A stretch of DNA of 17,738 nt, taken from the NCBI GenBank assembly GCA_031260235.1, contig JAIRKG010000130.1:1-17738 (forward strand), given 5' to 3'. Made by a program: the position numbers and the translations under genes. The notes below the pieces were generated by a model. It searched no databases. It worked only from the letters and a program-made list of their open reading frames with translations, and was not told where the DNA came from. Shown one piece after another: positions 1-7,612 of this stretch. This stretch comes from Dysgonamonadaceae bacterium (GTDB lineage: Bacteria; Bacteroidota; Bacteroidia; Bacteroidales; Azobacteroidaceae). The first letter of the stretch is position 1; each line of letters starts with the position of its first letter.

Positions 1-2
1 GC

Positions 3-407
3 TACACAATTGAAAATCCTCCCGGCATTATGGTAGCAGATCTTGCAGGCCGGAATAACAGTACAGTTGTGATACACAGCGCCGGTACTGCTATCATCAC
101 CGCTCACCAGGACGGCAATGACGTCTATGCTGCTGCCGAGAGTGTTTCCATTATGCTGACCGTCGAACTGCGATCGGATATTTCGACTGTTGATGAATCT
201 TCGTCCGTAACCGTCAATTTCTACAATAAAATCCTGTATATAGATTCCCCCGCCGCCGAACAGATAGAAGTTTACTCTATTTCCGGGAAACTGCTCCACA
301 GAGCAAGCAAGCGGGCAGGCAAAGCGTCTTTCACCATTCCCAATTCCGAACAAATATTGATTGTCCGGGGCAGTTCGGGCTGGACGAAGAAAATAGAAGA
401 CAGGTAA
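3..407 (+). CDS. C-terminal fragment of a secreted protein with T9SS type A sorting domain (5' end outside window)
   Basis: The reading frame is open from the left edge (first full codon at 3) to TAA at 405-407, so this is the 3' end of a larger gene. An ATG at 30 is internal and need not be a start. The first part, with GTAIITAHQDGNDVYAAA, resembles the end of an Ig-like repeat of the kind common in large Bacteroidota surface proteins. The last 70 or so residues look like a T9SS type A C-terminal sorting domain: a beta-rich segment with the signature IEVYSISGKLL, then a glycine and a hydrophobic strand (ILIVRG), ending in a basic KKIEDR. Such tails direct export through the outer membrane by the machine encoded just downstream and are usually removed by PorU. 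The catalytic or binding part of the protein lies outside the window, so its activity is unknown. A terminator follows, so it is probably not cotranscribed with porP. Confidence 0.75.
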   Translation, partial: YTIENPPGIMVADLAGRNNSTVVIHSAGTAIITAHQDGNDVYAAAESVSIMLTVELRSDISTVDESSSVTVNFYNKILYIDSPAAEQIEVYSISGKLLHRASKRAGKASFTIPNSEQILIVRGSSGWTKKIEDR

Positions 408-433
408 AATTTTATAGCGGGAATTTCCTCTTA

Positions 434-468
434 AACCCGGCAGGTCGTGATGACTTGTCGGGTTTTTT
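434..468 (+). terminator. Rho-independent terminator after the T9SS cargo gene
   Basis: A 13-bp stem (434-446 with 452-464, including two G-U pairs) closes a 5-nt loop, and the 3' arm runs into a tract of six T (463-468). It lies 27 nt after the stop codon of the partial gene and separates it from the porP operon. Confidence 0.85.
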
Positions 469-511
469 GTTGGCGCGTCATTCCATCCTCACCTCGTCAT
501 TGCGCCGTACT

Positions 512-608
512 CGTCATTGCGAGCGAAGCGAAGCAATCCGGAAATTGCAATGACACAGAGGGGTTTTTCCCTGGATTGCCACGCCGCTTCGCGGCTCGTG
601 AATGATGG
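512..608. repeat. Dispersed imperfect palindromic repeat, left copy
   Basis: The element opens with cgtcattgcgagcgaagcg and closes with ggctcgtgaatgatgg, a mutated inverse of the opening arm. Inside are gaagcaatcc and ggattgccacgccgcttcg, which are also inverse to each other, and a central attgcaatgac. A related copy in the same orientation lies at 17624-17717. A further partial copy of the arm (cgtcattgcg) sits at 495-504. The element has no credible coding content and lies between a terminator and porP. It resembles REP/MITE-like intergenic repeats, but its mobility is inference. Confidence 0.7.
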
Positions 609-686
609 AGTGGGGAAGTATAAATAGGCGTTACTTGTTTCAATCCAACACAATTACTTTCCTCTTTTTCCGTTACCATCGTTAGA

Positions 687-1709
687 ATGAAAAAATATTT
701 TCTACCGGCAGTAATTTTTTTTGCCTGCCCTTCCCTGTTGAAGGCGCAGCTTGATACGCAGTTAAGTAATTATTGGGCAACCGTCGGTTACTATAACCCT
801 GCCTATGCCGGACAATCGGAAAAATTAAACGTCACGCTGATGAGCCGTATGCAGTGGCTGGGGATTAGCAATGCACCCCGCACGACCATTGTTACTGCCG
901 ATATGTCCTGTCAGTTTCTGGGAAGAACTCACGGCGTGGGCTTTTTGATGTACAACGACCGCATTGGACTTTTCAGTACGTCGGCTACTTATGGTCAGTA
1001 TGCTTGGAAAACGAAACTGTTCAAAGGCAATTTCAGCCTTGGTTTGCAGGGCGGGTCTGTTTCGCAATCGTTTGACGGCACAAAAGGAGACATTCCCGAA
1101 GATGATTACCACACTCCTCTCGGTAGCGATCCCGCTATCCCGACTGTGGATGTTTCAGGAAAGGGCACAGACGCTTCGCTTGGACTGTTTTATGATAAGG
1201 GAAAATGGTTTGCAGGGTTATCGGTCAATCACCTCTTGTCGCCCAAAATAGACTTGGACGACAAGTATGTTTATGAAATACCGCGTACATATTATTTTGT
1301 TGGCGGATACAATATGCAATTAAGTAATCCGTTATTAGAATTGCAACCAACCGTTTTTTTGAAAACAATGGAAATGAGTTCTTTACATTTCACTCCCGAT
1401 TCTTTGCAGGAGCAGATTGAGAGTAATACGTTGAAAGCAATGTTGCGCAACAGTCAGGCAAGCTTTTCTCTCAGGTTAATTTACGACAAAAAATTTTGGG
1501 GCGGATTGTCCTGGCGGTATGGAGATGCGGTCGTATTGATGCTGGGTGGGAAATTTAAGACGATAGAAGCCGGTTATGCCTATGATTTTCCCGTCTCCCG
1601 GATTATTAAAGTATCAACAGGCAGCCACGAGGTATTTTTAAAATACCCTATGGATTTGAATTTGAAAAAGCAAAGAAAATCTAAACATAAAAGTATCCGA
1701 ATATTATAA
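687..1709 (+). CDS. porP: PorP/SprF family type IX secretion system outer-membrane protein
   Basis: 340 aa. An N-terminal signal peptide ends near LLKA-Q (cleavage after about residue 20). The segment that follows has the family signature of an asparagine-proline-alanine motif (YYNPAYAGQ), then SRMQWLGI and alternating beta strands, as expected for an outer-membrane barrel. In Porphyromonas, PorP associates with PorK and links the periplasmic T9SS ring to the outer membrane; SprF is the Flavobacterium paralogue. It is the first gene of the T9SS core operon, with gldK starting 5 nt after its stop, matching the usual porP-K-L-M-N order. The C terminus is basic (KKQRKSKHKSIRIL). The ATG at 687 is the only start that gives a signal peptide. 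I see no convincing TAnnTTTG promoter upstream. Confidence 0.92.
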   Translation: MKKYFLPAVIFFACPSLLKAQLDTQLSNYWATVGYYNPAYAGQSEKLNVTLMSRMQWLGISNAPRTTIVTADMSCQFLGRTHGVGFLMYNDRIGLFSTSATYGQYAWKTKLFKGNFSLGLQGGSVSQSFDGTKGDIPEDDYHTPLGSDPAIPTVDVSGKGTDASLGLFYDKGKWFAGLSVNHLLSPKIDLDDKYVYEIPRTYYFVGGYNMQLSNPLLELQPTVFLKTMEMSSLHFTPDSLQEQIESNTLKAMLRNSQASFSLRLIYDKKFWGGLSWRYGDAVVLMLGGKFKTIEAGYAYDFPVSRIIKVSTGSHEVFLKYPMDLNLKKQRKSKHKSIRIL

Positions 1710-1714
1710 ATGGT

Positions 1715-3151
1715 ATGAAAAATTTAATTCTCTTAATTTTATTGACATGCTTCACCGTTTCCTGCGGACGGTCTCTTTTGGGCGACGGCGGCGAATTGGT
1801 TGGCGTCGGCATTTCCGGTTGGAGCGAACCGAATCCGCATGGTATGGTGCTGATCAGGCAAAGCACTTTCGAAATGGGTCCTGCCGGTCCCGATTCCATC
1901 TGGGGTATTTATCAAAATCCGAAAGGCGTTTCGATTGACGATTTCTGGATGGACGAAACGGAAATTACCAATGCCGAATACAGGCAATTTGTCTATTGGG
2001 TAAGGGATTCCATTATCCGCGAGCGGCTTTACAGCGCCGGCGACGAAACCTATAAAATAACGGAAGATAGGGACGGAAATCCCATTGAACCTCCCGTTTT
2101 GAACTGGAACAAACCCATACCGACAGAACGGAGGGCTACGGAAGATGAATTGACGGCCATACGCAGCGTCTATTGGACAAATCCGATTACGGGCGAAACA
2201 AAAATAGACCCCAAACAAATGATTTACCGCTACTCCGTTTTTGATGAAACTTCCTATGCGCTAAGAAGAAACAGAATAGATTCCGCCGAAAGAATCAGAA
2301 ATACCGACGTCGCGGCTGACGCCGAAGAGATCATGATTTCCAAGGATACGGCTTATATTAATGAGGAAGGACGGATTGTTTCCGAAACGGTTACCCGTCC
2401 GCTAAGTTCTATTTGGGATTTTCTGAACACATATATCATCCCTATTTATCCCGACGAAACGGTTTGGGTAAACGATTTCAACAACGCCTACAATGAACCG
2501 TATATACGCCTTTATTTCAATCATCCGGGATACAACGACTATCCGGTGGTAGGCGTTTCGTGGGAACAGGCCAATGCTTTTTGCGTTTGGCGAACCGAAT
2601 ACCTGAAAAAATCAATAGACGTCAAATTCAGGAATACAATTGAGCCTTACCGTTTGCCGACGGAAGCGGAATTTGAATGTGCAGCCAGAAGCGGCAAATC
2701 GGAAAACATTTATCCGTGGGAAACAGACGGCGTAGTCAGTAAAAAAAACTGTTTCTTGGGCAACTTCAAACAGGGCGCCGGCGATTATGTAAAAGACAAC
2801 TATTTAATTACCGCCCCTGTAGCCTCTTTTTCGCCAAACGAATCAGGTTTATACGATATGGCCGGCAACGTGGCGGAATGGACTTCAACCGCTTATCTTG
2901 AATCGGGTCCCGAAATCATGAGCGATATGAATCCCGAATATCGTTACAATGCGGCAAAAGAAGACCCCTACGCGCTGAAGAAAAAGGTTGTTCGCGGAGG
3001 CTCGTGGAAAGATATCGCGCATTTTATCCGTTCCGATATACGCAACTTTGAATATCAAAACGAACAACGCTCTTATATTGGATTCCGTTGCGTCCGCACG
3101 TGCGTTGGGTTCTCAAAAACAAAGACGAAAACCGTAACGAACAGAAAATAA
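1715..3151 (+). CDS. gldK: T9SS ring lipoprotein GldK/PorK
   Basis: 478 aa. A lipoprotein signal peptide has its lipobox cysteine at residue 17 (FTVSC). The residues after it (GRSLLGDGG) lack the acidic cluster that sends Bacteroidota lipoproteins to the cell surface, which suits a periplasm-facing outer-membrane anchor. The rest has the formylglycine-generating-enzyme (SUMF1-like) fold: MVLIRQSTFEMG near residue 44, WMDETEITNAEYRQFV near 78, YRLPTEAEFECAARSG near 312, DMAGNVAEWTS near 380, VVRGGSW near 425 and GFRC near 455. In GldK this fold is structural, not enzymatic. GldK and GldN form the large periplasmic ring of the secretion machine. The gene follows porP by 5 nt and precedes gldL by 23 nt. 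Confidence 0.95.
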   Translation: MKNLILLILLTCFTVSCGRSLLGDGGELVGVGISGWSEPNPHGMVLIRQSTFEMGPAGPDSIWGIYQNPKGVSIDDFWMDETEITNAEYRQFVYWVRDSIIRERLYSAGDETYKITEDRDGNPIEPPVLNWNKPIPTERRATEDELTAIRSVYWTNPITGETKIDPKQMIYRYSVFDETSYALRRNRIDSAERIRNTDVAADAEEIMISKDTAYINEEGRIVSETVTRPLSSIWDFLNTYIIPIYPDETVWVNDFNNAYNEPYIRLYFNHPGYNDYPVVGVSWEQANAFCVWRTEYLKKSIDVKFRNTIEPYRLPTEAEFECAARSGKSENIYPWETDGVVSKKNCFLGNFKQGAGDYVKDNYLITAPVASFSPNESGLYDMAGNVAEWTSTAYLESGPEIMSDMNPEYRYNAAKEDPYALKKKVVRGGSWKDIAHFIRSDIRNFEYQNEQRSYIGFRCVRTCVGFSKTKTKTVTNRK

Positions 3152-3174
3152 TAACAATTATCAATTATAAAGTC

Positions 3175-4218
3175 ATGAATTTCAAAAGAAAATATCAAAA
3201 TACGGTAGAGAAATTTTTGTCCGGCGACGCTGGTAGAAGGTTTTTTCAGATTTTTTATAGTGTGGGAGCTGCAATTGTAATTATCGGCGCACTGGCGAAA
3301 ATTACTCACTGGCCATATAACTTGGGAAATGTACTGCTCACGGCCGGTCTGCTTACCGAGTTTTTGGTGTTCCTGATTTCGGCTTTCGACGCGCCGGACA
3401 AGGATTATCAGTGGGAAAGAGTATTTCCGGTGCTGGATACAAATGATGCGGACGACAGACCGGCGTTTGGAAACGGGGCTGGTTTGGCCGCAGGCGTGAA
3501 AGGTGCGGCCGGCGGAACGGTTATTATAGGCGGTGGAATTGGTTCAGCGAGAAGCGAGACAGGCGCAGGAGTGTCTGAAGTTGCAGCCGGTGGAACCGGC
3601 TCAGGCGGAACGGTTGTTATAGGCGGCGGCATAGAAGCAAACAGCAATGCGCTGGCGGCAGGCATTAAAAAAATAGCGGCGGCAGCCGAACAGTTAGGCA
3701 AAATGGCCGAAGTGACCGACGCTACCCAACAATATTTGGACAAATTGACGGAAATGTCGGAAAACATGTCCAAATTCAGTTCGGTTACCAATAGTCTGAC
3801 AGACGTATCCGATGTATTGCTCAATTCCTACAAGAGCATTACCGACAATTCGGACGGACTCAACCGGTCGGCGTGCGGTTATGTACATCAGGTGGAGGCA
3901 TTGAACAGGAACATACAGGGTTTGAATACGATATATGAAATACAGTTGAAGAGCGTCAGCTCTCAAATTGACGCTATCGAACGGATTAACTCCGGCTTGA
4001 TGCGCATTAAGGATTTGTATGAAGGATCAATAGTGGACAGTTCGGTATTCCGTAGCGAAACCGAAAAAATGGCGCAACAGTTGCACACACTCAACGACGT
4101 TTACAACCGCTTGTTGAACGCAATGACCTTGAATATGTACGGCACGGGAAACAACCCCCTTTTCAACAGCCCCTATACTCCCGCCGCCGGCACTCCGGAT
4201 TCAAACCACATCTCTTAA
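3175..4218 (+). CDS. gldL: T9SS inner-membrane motor protein GldL/PorL
   Basis: 347 aa from the ATG at 3175. An in-frame TTG at 3088 would overlap gldK and add 29 low-complexity residues, so it was rejected. Two transmembrane helices lie near residues 24-45 and 50-71. They carry the charged residues typical of GldL: K42 and H45 (ALAKITHWP) and E62 in GLLTE, the intramembrane glutamate thought to take part in proton-driven rotation. The cytoplasmic part begins with PDKDYQWERVFPVL, passes through a glycine-rich linker (about 98-155) and continues as a long, probably coiled-coil helical region (about 155-330). With GldM it forms the motor that energises secretion. Two linker segments, GGTVIIGGGI and GGTVVIGGGI, are copies 31 residues apart, making the protein longer than Flavobacterium GldL. 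Confidence 0.95.
   Translation: MNFKRKYQNTVEKFLSGDAGRRFFQIFYSVGAAIVIIGALAKITHWPYNLGNVLLTAGLLTEFLVFLISAFDAPDKDYQWERVFPVLDTNDADDRPAFGNGAGLAAGVKGAAGGTVIIGGGIGSARSETGAGVSEVAAGGTGSGGTVVIGGGIEANSNALAAGIKKIAAAAEQLGKMAEVTDATQQYLDKLTEMSENMSKFSSVTNSLTDVSDVLLNSYKSITDNSDGLNRSACGYVHQVEALNRNIQGLNTIYEIQLKSVSSQIDAIERINSGLMRIKDLYEGSIVDSSVFRSETEKMAQQLHTLNDVYNRLLNAMTLNMYGTGNNPLFNSPYTPAAGTPDSNHIS
3511..3632 (+). repeat. Two-copy in-frame repeat inside gldL linker
   Basis: The roughly 29-nt unit beginning ggcggaacggttattatagg (3511-3539) recurs as ggcggaacggttgttatagg (3604-3632), 93 nt (31 codons) apart. Both encode GGTV(I/V)IGGGI in the glycine-rich linker between the membrane helices and the cytoplasmic coiled coil of GldL. 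The few differences are mostly at third codon positions, which suggests an old duplication kept at protein level. Confidence 0.7.
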
Positions 4219-4234
4219 TTCTTAATTGTAAAGG

Positions 4235-5800
4235 ATGGCAGCAAACTCCCCCAATTCCCCCCGGCAGAAAATGATAAACCTGATGTATCTGGTTTTCATT
4301 GCTATGTTGGCTTTCAACGTTTCTACGGAAGTGCTGGATGGTTTTGTGCTGGTGGAGGACAGTTTAACACGGACTATGCTCGCAACTTCTTCGCGGAATG
4401 AAATGATTTTCGGCGACTTGGAAGAATATCACGATTTGAATCCGGAAAAAACGGAAAAATCATACGATTACGCTAAGCAGGTGAAAGATAAATCCGATTC
4501 GCTGTTCAACTATACGCAAGAATTGAAGATGAAGATTGTGCAAAAATCAGACGGAAAAGACGGCGACCTCCAAAACCTCAAACGTCCCGACAATCTCGAC
4601 GCTTCTTATGACGTGATGTTTGAACGCGGAAAAAACGACGGAAAAAAACTCAAGGAAGCCATAGACAGTTACCGTGATTTTGTGACCGCATTAATTATTG
4701 ATACAACCAAAAGGAATATTGTCCGCTCCAACCTGAGTACGGAAATTTCGGCAAAAGCCAAAGAAAAAAAACAGACATGGGAAGAATCCATGTTCTGGAA
4801 AATGCCTGTGGTTGCTGCCGTTACCTTGCTGACAAAACTGCAAAGCGATATTCGTTACGCCGAAAGTGAAGTGTTGAGCGAACTGTTGCGGAATATCGAC
4901 CTGCAGGATTACAAAGTAAATAAAATCGAAGCGCAAGTCATACCCCAATCGCAAATTGTGATGCGAGGGCAAAATTATGTAGCCGACTTGGTGCTTTCGG
5001 CTTTGGATTCGACGCAGCAGCCGACTGTTTATGTGAACGGCAAAATGTTACCTCCGGAAGTTCGCGGTCGTTATACGGTTGGAACAGGTTCGACAGGAAC
5101 ATTTCCGTTAAGCGGTTATATCGAATTAAATTCGAGTACCGGCATGTCGCGGTATGATTTTTCGACGCATTATTCGGTTGTTGAACCGAGTGCAACCGTT
5201 GCTTCCCAGTTGATGAATGTGATGTATCCCGGCATCAACAACCCTGTTCGAATTGCCGTTCCGGGCGTGCCGAGTTCCGATATTACGGCGACAATGACCA
5301 ACGGAACATTGACCCGTGAAAATGAAAACACATGGATTGCCCGACCCGCCAAAGCCGGCGAGGAAGCCATTATTTCGGTTCAAGCAAAAACGGCAGACGG
5401 ACGTTTGCAGGAAATGGGGAAAAGCAATTTCAAGGTAAGGCCTTTGCCCACGCCAAGCACCTATTTGATGGTGGCAGATGCTAAAGGAAATCTTGCAAAA
5501 TTCGAAGGCGGGTTTATCGGCAAGGCAGCATTGCTCAATGTTGACGGTATCAAAGTAGGCATTGACGACGGACTGTTGAACATTCCGTTCACCGTTTTAC
5601 ACTTTGAAACCACCGTTATTGACAATCTTGGTATGGACGTCAGGGAAACAGCGCAAGGCGCCGATTTCACGGAGCGTCAAAAGACGCAGATTCGAGGAGT
5701 AGCCCGCGGTAAAAGAGTGTTGATAAGAGGCATTGTTGCCAGAGGACCAGACGGAGTCGAACGGAACTTAAGGGCTCCGCTTGAAATAATGATTAATTAA
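4235..5800 (+). CDS. gldM: T9SS motor/periplasmic stalk protein GldM/PorM
   Basis: 521 aa. A short cytoplasmic N terminus (MAANSPNSPRQK) leads into a single transmembrane helix at about residues 13-30 (INLMYLVFIAMLAFNV), followed at once by STEVLDGF, the strongly conserved start of the GldM family. The remainder is periplasmic: a helical domain with many charged residues (about 40-220), then beta-rich Ig-like domains (from IEAQVIPQSQIVMRGQNYVA onward) and a C-terminal domain ending LRAPLEIMIN. GldM dimers pair with a GldL pentamer and span the periplasm to reach the GldK/GldN ring, passing on torque from the proton motive force. The length matches the family. It starts 16 nt after gldL, consistent with cotranscription. 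Confidence 0.95.
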   Translation: MAANSPNSPRQKMINLMYLVFIAMLAFNVSTEVLDGFVLVEDSLTRTMLATSSRNEMIFGDLEEYHDLNPEKTEKSYDYAKQVKDKSDSLFNYTQELKMKIVQKSDGKDGDLQNLKRPDNLDASYDVMFERGKNDGKKLKEAIDSYRDFVTALIIDTTKRNIVRSNLSTEISAKAKEKKQTWEESMFWKMPVVAAVTLLTKLQSDIRYAESEVLSELLRNIDLQDYKVNKIEAQVIPQSQIVMRGQNYVADLVLSALDSTQQPTVYVNGKMLPPEVRGRYTVGTGSTGTFPLSGYIELNSSTGMSRYDFSTHYSVVEPSATVASQLMNVMYPGINNPVRIAVPGVPSSDITATMTNGTLTRENENTWIARPAKAGEEAIISVQAKTADGRLQEMGKSNFKVRPLPTPSTYLMVADAKGNLAKFEGGFIGKAALLNVDGIKVGIDDGLLNIPFTVLHFETTVIDNLGMDVRETAQGADFTERQKTQIRGVARGKRVLIRGIVARGPDGVERNLRAPLEIMIN

Positions 5801-5924
5801 CGCAAGTTGTCGGTTATAAAGTGTGTACATTTTTTCTTTGCCTGAATAACATCAACATACATATTTTATAAATAACAACTTGAAAACACACCCCGACAGA
5901 AGTTAAGTAAGAATATTATTTTTA

Positions 5925-7079
5925 ATGAAATATATGAAACCGATTTATTTTTTTAATTTACTGTTTGTGTTTTTGGCGTATGCGCACGCCGGTTATACAC
6001 AAAACCGTTCGGATGTGCACAGTCAACAAATTCAGAGCCAGATAGAGGAACAGCGAATGCTGCAAGTCGAACGGAACCGGCACAGGCAAAACCAGCCTGC
6101 AATGCCGGACGCACAATCGCAGCAAACTCCAAATCAACCGCTGGCTCGGACACGCCAACGCTCGACTGAACCAGCCGCCGGCAAAACGCTGACACTGACC
6201 GAACGCGCGAGGTTGAAAAACTTTGATAATTCGAAAGCGCCGGTTCAACCGGTTTGGCTTCTGGAAATGTATCGCATTATAGATGTCAATAAAGATGGCA
6301 ATGCGGCATTGAAATATCCCGCACAACCGATTGGCGACCGCGTCAATTTCTTTACTTTGCTGTTCAAACTATTGTCGGAAAACAAAATCAATGCGTATGC
6401 TTATACGGATAACACAGAAGTATTGACCGATGCAGGGAAAATATCTTTTGAAGAAGTGCTGAAAAGCAACCAGATTCCATATACGACTGAAGGTTCGGGC
6501 GAAAGCATAAAATATATCATTGACGAAATTGACATTCCAAGCGAAGACGTATCGCAATATTTAATCAAGGAAGAATGGTTTTTTGATCAGGCAACAGGCT
6601 CTTTCAATAATAGGGTAACGGCTATTTGTCCCGTAATCGTTCGGTTGGACTATTCCGATAATACTCACCACAGGTCGCCTGTATGCTGGGTACTTTACGA
6701 AAATATCCGTCCCTACATTTCCCGTGAAATGATTATGACTTCCGACCTCAACAATGCCTTGATTTATACGATGGACGATTTTTTCGCAAAAAAAATGTAT
6801 GCTGGCGATATTATAAAAACCGTCAATATGAGGAACCAAAGTTTACAGGAACAGGTCGGAGGCGATCCGGATGCGTTGAAACATGCGCAGGACAGCATCG
6901 AAAACCGGTTGGAAGATTTCCGGAAACAGCTTTGGGTACAGGAGGATACGACAACTGTCGTAACAAATAAAAAAGTAACGAAAACTTCGACAAGGAAGGG
7001 AAGCCGTTCGGAAAGTAAAGCGGCGAAAGTAAAAACGGACAATTCTACTCCAGTCCGAAGCGTGCGTAGAACCAAATAA
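5925..7079 (+). CDS. gldN: T9SS ring protein GldN/PorN
   Basis: 384 aa. A signal peptide (residues 1 to about 22-26, ending near AHAGYTQ) is followed by a glutamine- and arginine-rich low-complexity stretch (about 30-85). The conserved GldN core runs from about 100 to 320: VQPVWLLEMYRIIDV, then FTLLFKLLSENKINAYAY, YLIKEEWFFDQATG, RVTAICPVIVR and SREMIMTSDLNNALIYTMDDFFAKKMYAGDI. GldN binds GldK in the periplasmic ring. The last 35 or so residues are a lysine/arginine/serine-rich tail (KTSTRKGSRSESKAAKVK and beyond), probably disordered. A second in-frame ATG at 5934 is an equally plausible start. The 124-nt gap after gldM is large for this operon and shows no clear promoter or terminator. Confidence 0.93.
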   Translation: MKYMKPIYFFNLLFVFLAYAHAGYTQNRSDVHSQQIQSQIEEQRMLQVERNRHRQNQPAMPDAQSQQTPNQPLARTRQRSTEPAAGKTLTLTERARLKNFDNSKAPVQPVWLLEMYRIIDVNKDGNAALKYPAQPIGDRVNFFTLLFKLLSENKINAYAYTDNTEVLTDAGKISFEEVLKSNQIPYTTEGSGESIKYIIDEIDIPSEDVSQYLIKEEWFFDQATGSFNNRVTAICPVIVRLDYSDNTHHRSPVCWVLYENIRPYISREMIMTSDLNNALIYTMDDFFAKKMYAGDIIKTVNMRNQSLQEQVGGDPDALKHAQDSIENRLEDFRKQLWVQEDTTTVVTNKKVTKTSTRKGSRSESKAAKVKTDNSTPVRSVRRTK

Positions 7080-7081
7080 GC

Positions 7082-7612
7082 ATGAACTTATACGGACAAA
7101 TCTTTTGCACGTTTACCAAAATCGGTTTGTTTACCTTCGGGGGAGGCTATGCGATGATACCTTTGATGGAAAAAGAAATCGTAGAACGAAAGCATTGGGT
7201 TGAACCGAAGGAATTTATTGATGAGGTCGCCGTATCACAGTCATTGCCGGGCATTTTTTCCGTAAATGTTTCCATCTTCACCGGTTATAAATTGAAAGGA
7301 TATTTGGGCAGTATAGTCGCTACATTAGGGACCATACTGCCTTCCTTTTTGATTATTCTGCTGATAGCCCTGTTTTTTAGGCATTTCAACGAAAATATTT
7401 ATATAGCAAAGATATTTAAGGCAATCCGTCCGGCAGTAGTAGCCCTGATAGCCGTTCCGGTTTTCACTACGGCAAAGCATGTCGGGATCAATCTCAAAAC
7501 CGTTGTCATTCCGGTTGCGGCGGCTGTTTTGATTTGGTATTGGGGCGTATCGCCGGTTTATGTTGTTTTGGTGGCGGTTATTGGAGGGACTGTTTTCAGG
7601 AAAAAACTTTAG
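7082..7612 (+). CDS. Chromate-transporter (CHR) family membrane protein, single domain
   Basis: 176 aa, very hydrophobic, with about five or six predicted membrane segments. The N terminus has the CHR family signature FTKIGLFTFGGGYAMIPLM, followed by EFIDEVAVSQSLPG and the conserved GTILPSFLII. Full ChrA proteins carry two CHR domains. Half-size proteins like this one usually come as two adjacent genes whose products pair. Here there is only one, and the next gene lies on the other strand. It begins 2 nt after gldN, so it is probably transcribed with the T9SS operon, yet no T9SS role is known for this family. The true substrate is uncertain; chromate or sulfate export is a family-level guess. 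Its TAG stop overlaps the stop of the convergent gene. Confidence 0.85.
   Translation: MNLYGQIFCTFTKIGLFTFGGGYAMIPLMEKEIVERKHWVEPKEFIDEVAVSQSLPGIFSVNVSIFTGYKLKGYLGSIVATLGTILPSFLIILLIALFFRHFNENIYIAKIFKAIRPAVVALIAVPVFTTAKHVGINLKTVVIPVAAAVLIWYWGVSPVYVVLVAVIGGTVFRKKL

Noticed and set aside
3088-3174. Longer GldL start at TTG 3088
   Set aside because: It would overlap gldK by 64 nt and add a hydrophilic stretch before the conserved N terminus. The ATG at 3175 fits the family.
3511-3632. CRISPR-like repeat
   Set aside because: There are only two units, they are in frame within gldL, and they encode the same peptide. No array or cas gene is present in the window.
3408-3824. 138-codon open frame on the minus strand, rich in proline and alanine
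   Set aside because: It is the antisense shadow of the glycine- and alanine-rich part of gldL and has no family features or start signals.
7082-7612. CHR gene as a truncated pseudogene
   Set aside because: Single-domain CHR proteins of this size are a known form. The frame is intact with all the usual motifs, so only the missing partner is odd.
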